A DNA stretch of 32,778 nucleotides from Candidatus Solincola tengchongensis (GTDB taxonomy: Bacteria; Actinomycetota; Geothermincolia; Geothermincolales; RBG-13-55-18): assembly GCA_015711895.1 (NCBI GenBank), contig MU158606.1, positions 1,894-34,671 on the forward strand, given 5' to 3'. Made by a program: the position numbers and the translations under genes. Shown piece by piece: positions 27,442-32,778 of the stretch. Under the pieces are notes generated by a model. It was not told the origin of the DNA. It was given only the letters and a program-made list of their open reading frames with translations, and ran no database searches. How positions within the stretch are numbered: the stretch's first letter is position 1; each line of letters starts with the position of its first letter.

Positions 27442-28407
27442 ATGCAAGTTTCAAGAAATGACTCCATGTTGCCCGAAGGCATCTTTCTGCACCGCGATAA
27501 GGAGACCGTATGGCCGGCATCGGCCAACGTCCTGGCCATAAAGGATTCCGACGGGGTATCCCTGGTGGACGTGGGGTGCGGGCACGAGGAGACCTACCTG
27601 CGGCTGAAGGATTTCCTCTCCTCCCACGGTTTCGAGATTGACGACGTGCATACCGTGGTCCTCACCCACGCCCATCCGGATCATATGGGGGCCATGCGTT
27701 TTCTCCTGGAGGAGGCGAACCCGCGCATCTTCCTCCACCCGGTGGAGATGCCTCTGGCCGCTGATCCCTCGCGCCTCAACCACACCTTCGGCATGGACAT
27801 CCCCTTCCGCTACGGGATGGCGGAGATCCCGCGGGAGCGGGCGGACATCATCGAGTACTTCCGGGGGCTCTGCCCCATGGCCAGCGCCGAGGCCACCCAC
27901 CGGCTTCTGCCGGGAGAGGAGCTCCGGCTGGGCGGATATTGCTTCCAGATTGTGGAAACTCCAGGCCACGCCAACGGCCTGGTCTCCCTCTTCGAGAAAA
28001 GGACGGGCATGCTCTTCTCCGCCGACGCCGTGGGCGAGGTGGTGGCCTGGTACGCTCCGGACTCCGGGGGGCTCATCGGGTTCCTGGAGGGGCTGGAGAG
28101 GCTGGCCGTACTGCCCGCCGGGTTTCTCGTGCCCTCCCACGGCGGGGTGAGCGTTCGGCCCGCGGAGGAGATCGCCAGGACCAGGGCCTACCTCTTGAGG
28201 CGCGAGGAGAAGATCGTCCGAGAACTGGCGGCGGAACCGCTCCCCTTTCCTGACCTTGTGAAGCGTATCTTCAAGAACCAGCTCATCCATCTTTTTCCGG
28301 GTCCGCAGATAATCCAGTGCCACCTGGACAAGCTGGAGGCGGAGGGCAGGGTCCGCTGCCACGGCCCGGAGGGGGGTTTCCTGGTCGAGCTGCTGGAAAG
28401 AGGTTGA
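27442..28407 (+). CDS. MBL-fold metallo-hydrolase
   Basis: VVLTHAHPDHMGAMRF, ETPGHANGLVSL, MLFSADAVGE, PSHGG; start uncertain (ORF extends to a TTG at 27388). Confidence 0.88.
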   Translation: MQVSRNDSMLPEGIFLHRDKETVWPASANVLAIKDSDGVSLVDVGCGHEETYLRLKDFLSSHGFEIDDVHTVVLTHAHPDHMGAMRFLLEEANPRIFLHPVEMPLAADPSRLNHTFGMDIPFRYGMAEIPRERADIIEYFRGLCPMASAEATHRLLPGEELRLGGYCFQIVETPGHANGLVSLFEKRTGMLFSADAVGEVVAWYAPDSGGLIGFLEGLERLAVLPAGFLVPSHGGVSVRPAEEIARTRAYLLRREEKIVRELAAEPLPFPDLVKRIFKNQLIHLFPGPQIIQCHLDKLEAEGRVRCHGPEGGFLVELLERG

Positions 28408-29164
28408 CCGGGCGCGAAAGATGAGGGCGTCATCTCCACCGGATTCCTGGAGCGACTTGGCATGAGGAAATCCCTATCCCTCGCGAACTTCGCCTTTCTC
28501 GGGTTAGGCGAGAAGCGGGAGGACAGAAGTTTCTCCGCCAAGATAGGTTTCGTGGCGCTGCTTCCGGCTGCCATACTCGTTTATACCCGCCGAACGAGCC
28601 TCCCCCTGTAACGAGGGCTCCCGGGAAAACGACTTGATTCGCGGGTGTGGGGAATGCCGCGTATCGGGCGTCCGCCGGCTTGAGGTGACGTGAGGTGCGG
28701 CTTTTTTCTTTCCTTCCATGCGGGAGGCGGTTGACGTCAGTAACGATCGCCCAAGATGCTCGCGCCAAGTATAATCGGTGACAAGCGGCTTTCTTTAAGA
28801 TAGAGTCGGAGTAAGGGGAAGCGTTTCCGTGCGTGGCTGCGGCTTGTCGTGACGCGAGGGAAAATAACCCATGGGTAGGAGGTCGGCGGAGGAAGGGAGG
28901 CCAAGGCACTCGCCCGTCATGTGCCGGAGCAGGGCCGGAAAAATATACCTACACGTGAACGGGCTGATCATTGTGGCGTGAGCCGGGTTGCGGAAGCGCG
29001 ATCCCGGGGGACGAAGGGAAAGCCGCCATGCCGGCGAAGAATCTTTAGGCTTGCATCTTTAACGTCTTATCCCCGGCCTGGGTTTGACAGGTAGCAGGAT
29101 GACCGCCGTTTGATGGGATGGAAGGCGTCGGGAAATCGACCGGTTCCGATTGGGGGTGGTGTAG

Positions 29165-29935
29165 ATGGGTTTTTGCCCGCATTGCGGACAGGAGAACCGC
29201 GACGACGCGCGCTTCTGTGTGAACTGCGGAACCGCCTTGCAGGCGGCACGGCAGGAGACACAGACCGCGCCGCCCTACCCCAGCCCCCCGGGGGGAGCGG
29301 CTGAACCGCCCCCTCCGCCTCCGGGCCCGGCGGCGCCCCCGGAGGCGGCGGTTCCGCCTTACGCGCCTACGGGGACGGCCGCCACGACCCCTCCCGGGAC
29401 CGCGACACCCGCTGCTCCCGGCGCCGCATATCGGCCCGCGGTGGGCGTGGCCTACCCTGCGCGGGCGGCTTCCGGCACAGGCAAGAGGAAGCCGGTCTTC
29501 TGGGTCGGCGCCTGCGTCCTGGTCTTGGCCGGCCTGCTCGTCCTTATCAGCTCCTTCCTCCCCTGGATATCGGGACCCTTCGGCTTCGGCTCGGTGAGCG
29601 GGATGGATTTTGTGACCAAGGAGCAGTTCCGGATGGACAACCTCTTCTTCGATTACGGGAACGGCTACCCCTTCTTCAGCGGCCTGGTCTCCCTCATCCT
29701 GGGAGTGCTCCTGGCCTTCCTGGCCGTCGTCCTCCTGGCCTCGCGCCGGAAATGGCCGGCGGGTCTGGCCCTGCCCTTCTGTATAATCTCCCTTGGGGTA
29801 GCGATAACCAACCTCTCCAGCATCCTGCGCGGTCCGGGCGGGGCGGATATGATCTCCGCCGGGTCGGGGATATACGTGTTCATCATCTTTTCCCTACTGG
29901 GACTGGTGGGGTCCATCATGTCTCTGGCCGGGTGA
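29165..29935 (+). CDS. Zinc-ribbon multi-TM protein
   Basis: MGFCPHCGQENRDDARFCVNCGTALQ, Pro/Ala-rich linker, hydrophobic segments VFWVGACVLVLAGLLVLISSFLPWI and GLVSLILGVLLAFLAVVLLA. Confidence 0.75.
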   Translation: MGFCPHCGQENRDDARFCVNCGTALQAARQETQTAPPYPSPPGGAAEPPPPPPGPAAPPEAAVPPYAPTGTAATTPPGTATPAAPGAAYRPAVGVAYPARAASGTGKRKPVFWVGACVLVLAGLLVLISSFLPWISGPFGFGSVSGMDFVTKEQFRMDNLFFDYGNGYPFFSGLVSLILGVLLAFLAVVLLASRRKWPAGLALPFCIISLGVAITNLSSILRGPGGADMISAGSGIYVFIIFSLLGLVGSIMSLAG

Positions 29936-30177
29936 CCAGGCAGCCGCTGCGCTTTTATGGGTTTACGTGGGGGACTGGCGGGATACATCATGTCCCGAGC
30001 AGGAAGCAGTTTTAAACGTTCTGAGGAATAAGGCCTTGCTTCTGGAGTGGGATGGGTCCCTTGAATCGAGGCGCAGCAGCAAAGCATGGTTACACCATGT
30101 GGGTTTTATCTGTTCAAGCGCAGGATGAGGTGTTAGTATCTCCTTTGAAAGGTTGTTGACGGCTTCCCACGAGTGAT

Positions 30178-31302
30178 ATGCAAAAAAGCGGAAGTGGGAT
30201 GAGCCGGCTTAAAAAACGGCTTTATCATCCCTCATGCCTCTCAGCCGGGCTCGTCCTCATAGTGGTTATTTTTACCTGCGCGAAGGGTGAGGCGGCGCAT
30301 AGCCCCTCGTTCCTTCCCTTGTGCCTCCCTTTCCTGGGCATCGCCGTCATCACCAACGTGGAGGCGGGCAAGAACCGTTACGGGCGCTACAAGCGATACC
30401 ACCTCCCGGAGTTGGTGGGGGACCGAGGCCTGGTAGTGGAGACGGAGACCATGGAGGAGATCGACGGGGCCATGGACCGCATCCTCTCCCGGGACGAGAA
30501 GGTCATCTGCCTCAACGGTGGGGACGGCACGGTGCAGCGGGCCCTCACCCGGCTGGTGAACCGCTTCGGGGAGGACGAGGACAACCTTCCGATCATCTTC
30601 CCCCTGCGGGGAGGGACCATGAACCTCCTCGCCGACCACCTGGGCATCAAGGGTAGCACGCCGGAGCTCATGGAGCGGGCGCTGCGCGCGGTGGAGGGCG
30701 GCGGGGAGACGCCCTGCGTTCAAGTCCCAACCCTGCGGGTGACCAGGAGGGTCGGGGAGCACGAGGAGAGGGAGTACGGGTTCTTCTTCGGCCACGGAGC
30801 CCTCTACCGCTTCCACCGCGTCTATTACCGGGACACCAAGGGAGGCCCCCTGGCGGCGGCGGCCCTCTTCACCAAATGCACCATCGGGGGCGCCACGGGC
30901 TTGACCCGCTACAAGGACGTCTTCGGCATGACCCCCGCCCGGCTGGTCATCGACGACTTCGAGATGCCCGGGGACCGTTTCACCGTTATCCTGGCGGTGA
31001 TCTTCAAGGTGGTGGTTATCACATTCGACGCCTTCCGGGACGTGGGGGAGGGGGACTTCTACGTGCTGGCCACCAACATTCCCTTCTTCCGCATGGTGGG
31101 CCGCCTCCCCCGCCTGCTCTGGGCCCGCGGCGCGGAGCCCCCCTACCCGCGGGAGGAGTTCTTCAACGAGAGGGCCAGGCGGGTCTTTATCGAATGCCGC
31201 GAGGGATACAGCCTGGACGGGGAGGTCTTCGAGCTCGAGGAGCCCTACACCCTGACCGTGGAGCGCGGCCCCACGGTGCGGGTACTCATGCCCCCCTCGT
31301 AG
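30178..31302 (+). CDS. Diacylglycerol kinase family lipid kinase, second paralog
   Basis: AVITNVEAGKNRYGRYKRYHLPEL, VICLNGGDGTVQRAL, PLRGGTMNLLADHLGI, CREGYSLDGEVFEL; start codon uncertain. Confidence 0.8.
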   Translation: MQKSGSGMSRLKKRLYHPSCLSAGLVLIVVIFTCAKGEAAHSPSFLPLCLPFLGIAVITNVEAGKNRYGRYKRYHLPELVGDRGLVVETETMEEIDGAMDRILSRDEKVICLNGGDGTVQRALTRLVNRFGEDEDNLPIIFPLRGGTMNLLADHLGIKGSTPELMERALRAVEGGGETPCVQVPTLRVTRRVGEHEEREYGFFFGHGALYRFHRVYYRDTKGGPLAAAALFTKCTIGGATGLTRYKDVFGMTPARLVIDDFEMPGDRFTVILAVIFKVVVITFDAFRDVGEGDFYVLATNIPFFRMVGRLPRLLWARGAEPPYPREEFFNERARRVFIECREGYSLDGEVFELEEPYTLTVERGPTVRVLMPPS

Positions 31303-32378
31303 GACAGGCGATGACGTCAGGATAATGTATGTTAGTTTCCATCTTCTTCCTTATGGAGTCCTTACCTCACCTTTTCCCAGTACACCTGCCGGTGGAGGAG
31401 ATAAACCCTATCGTTTTTCCGGCAAAATCGCCGTGTCCGGGTTCTCAGAAATAAAGTAAGGGGGTGAGGGTCACCAAGCCGGGTTCCTCGGTATGAGGGA
31501 GTTACCAGTGCCCTCAGACGAGAGAAGGCGCCGATTCGCAAAAACGCACTCCCGGGCGAGAGGAGATCGTTTTCGCCAGGATATGGCCTCTAGATCGAGT
31601 TCCGCGTCTCTCCGGTAGGCGCTGCCACCTTGAGAGGTCGAGTGACCCATATATTTCTGGGAAAACAAGTTGATAGGCAGGGAGAAAGACAATTCCTTTC
31701 AACCCTAGACCTAAAAAATGGTGCCGCCACTGGTTCGGGAACGAGGTGCGTCGGGTAGACGAGAAAAGCATGAACAGAGGCGGGCTTCAAGTCTTGATTC
31801 GATTGATGCTTCGATGCCGCCCATATAGAATAAAAAAGAATACTCTTTCAGGTCGCCGGAGCAGAGGGCTTAATAACTTGCCTGAAAGGGGTAGTTGTTA
31901 TGTGGATTACTTCGTGAGGTCTTGGCCACAAAAAAGAGGTTACGATGTCTTCTTTAAATAGGGCCGTCTTCGGGAAGACCCACTCACCTTTCGGGAACCA
32001 ATCGCACTACAGGCCCTTCTCCACATCCACCTATCGCCTCCCGCTGTATTCCTGCCCAGGACCTCTTTTACGGAACACGTTATCGGAAGATCTCTTTAAA
32101 AGCGGGATTCTAACTGTAAAGCACGTTCACACGGTTTGTTTGTCAGCCGCAGGCGGATTGGTTTGGGAAAAGCTGAGAGGGCTGGAGAATTTTTCTGGAA
32201 GAAAACGGCAACCTCTATTGCCGTGCAAAGGACGGGGTTTTCATAGGCATGTTGCGGTGGCTGAGGCGACGGCTCTCTTGAATAGGGGTGAGAGACCTTC
32301 GTGGGGCTTTACGGGAAGGACACCGCTCGCCTGTGAAGCGTTTTGTGTGCCTGTTAACGAGGGTAAAGGGTGGTGAGG

Positions 32379-32778
32379 ATGATGCCGAAGGAGAGGTTAC
32401 GAAAGGCGGGCGCTGCCACCTTGGCGGCCCTGCTCGTTATTGCCGCCGCCATCTTCTTTTCCCATCCGCTGCAGGCTTCGGCGGCGATCGATTTTGTTTG
32501 GGAAAGGGAGCCCACGGATTACTATTCCGTCTCCACCCATAAATCCACCCACGTCTGGGCGGTGGGAGCCGGCGGCACCACACTCTTCCACGACGGCACC
32601 TCCTGGACGGCGCAGGAGAGCGGGACCACCCAGGACCTCAACTCGGTCTCATTCCTTGATACCGCCCTCGTCTGGGCGGTGGGAGACTCCGGAACCATCC
32701 TCTTCCACGACGGCACCTCCTGGACGGCGCAGGAGAGCGGGACCACCCAGGACCTCAACTCGGTCTCCGCCCTTGATA
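32379..32778 (+). CDS. Secreted tandem-repeat (beta-propeller/BNR-like) protein, C-terminus off the window
   Basis: Own translation MMPKERLRKAGAATLAALLVIAAAIFFSHPLQASAAIDFVWEREPTDYYSVSTHKSTHVWAVGAGGTTLFHDGTSWTAQESGTTQDLNSVSFLDTALVWAVGDSGTILFHDGTSWTAQESGTTQDLNSVSALD; signal peptide and two 39-aa repeats. Confidence 0.85.
   Translation, partial: MMPKERLRKAGAATLAALLVIAAAIFFSHPLQASAAIDFVWEREPTDYYSVSTHKSTHVWAVGAGGTTLFHDGTSWTAQESGTTQDLNSVSFLDTALVWAVGDSGTILFHDGTSWTAQESGTTQDLNSVSALD
32553..32778 (+). repeat. 117-nt tandem coding repeat (at least two units)
   Basis: gtctgggcggtgggag recurs at 32553 and 32670; a 68-nt block beginning ctcttccacgacggcacc is identical at 32583 and 32700. Confidence 0.92.

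Noticed and set aside
28430-28909. 159-aa minus-strand ORF in the 28408..29164 intergenic gap
   Set aside because: Composition does not look like a real protein, no recognisable motif and no good RBS seen.
28990-29060. gggggacgaagggaaagccgccatgccggcgaag upstream of the zinc-ribbon gene, vaguely riboswitch-like
   Set aside because: Does not match consensus for c-di-GMP, cobalamin, glycine or ydaO riboswitches as I know them; would need cmscan.
31617-32425. 15-mer ggcgctgccaccttg present near 31617 and again near 32409
   Set aside because: A single 15-nt exact match is about as expected by chance in a window of this size.
1-32778. Looked for CRISPR arrays, tRNA/rRNA genes and known defence systems
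   Set aside because: No repeat-spacer pattern, no recognisable tRNA or rRNA consensus sequences, and no defence gene signatures seen by eye.

Overview
GC-rich chromosomal window, probably from an uncultured anaerobic actinobacterial lineage (inference, based on a DUF5318-like protein and gene content). Mostly ordinary metabolic genes: Nramp transporter (partial), SDR, 5-formyl-THF cyclo-ligase, metallophosphoesterase, three secreted or membrane-anchored NTF2-like proteins, zinc-ribbon proteins, an interrupted NfnB/GltD-like flavoprotein, a DUF4349 lipoprotein, a DUF5318-cooT pair, histidine phosphatase, RsbRD-N protein, a molybdenum-cofactor cluster (moaA-moaC-MOSC-mogA), glycerate kinase, cooC-nfnA, two diacylglycerol-kinase-family proteins, an SPL-like radical SAM protein, a thiolase plus FadB/J-type beta-oxidation pair, an MBL-fold hydrolase, and the start of a tandem-repeat surface protein running off the right edge. 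The most notable item is a predicted selenoprotein: a thioredoxin-fold lipoprotein (15949..16347, minus) that the ORF track splits in two at an in-frame TGA. That TGA sits exactly at the first position of the CxxC motif (WQPG-U-TPC) and is followed at the expected distance by a SECIS-like hairpin. It lies 54 nt upstream of moaA. Other leads are a split nfnB with an ATGA junction, an orphan structured RNA at about 21537-21795, a TIR-bounded RAYT/REP-like nonautonomous element at 26900-27379, and CODH nickel-maturation genes (cooT, cooC) without CODH. No tRNA, rRNA or CRISPR array was recognised.
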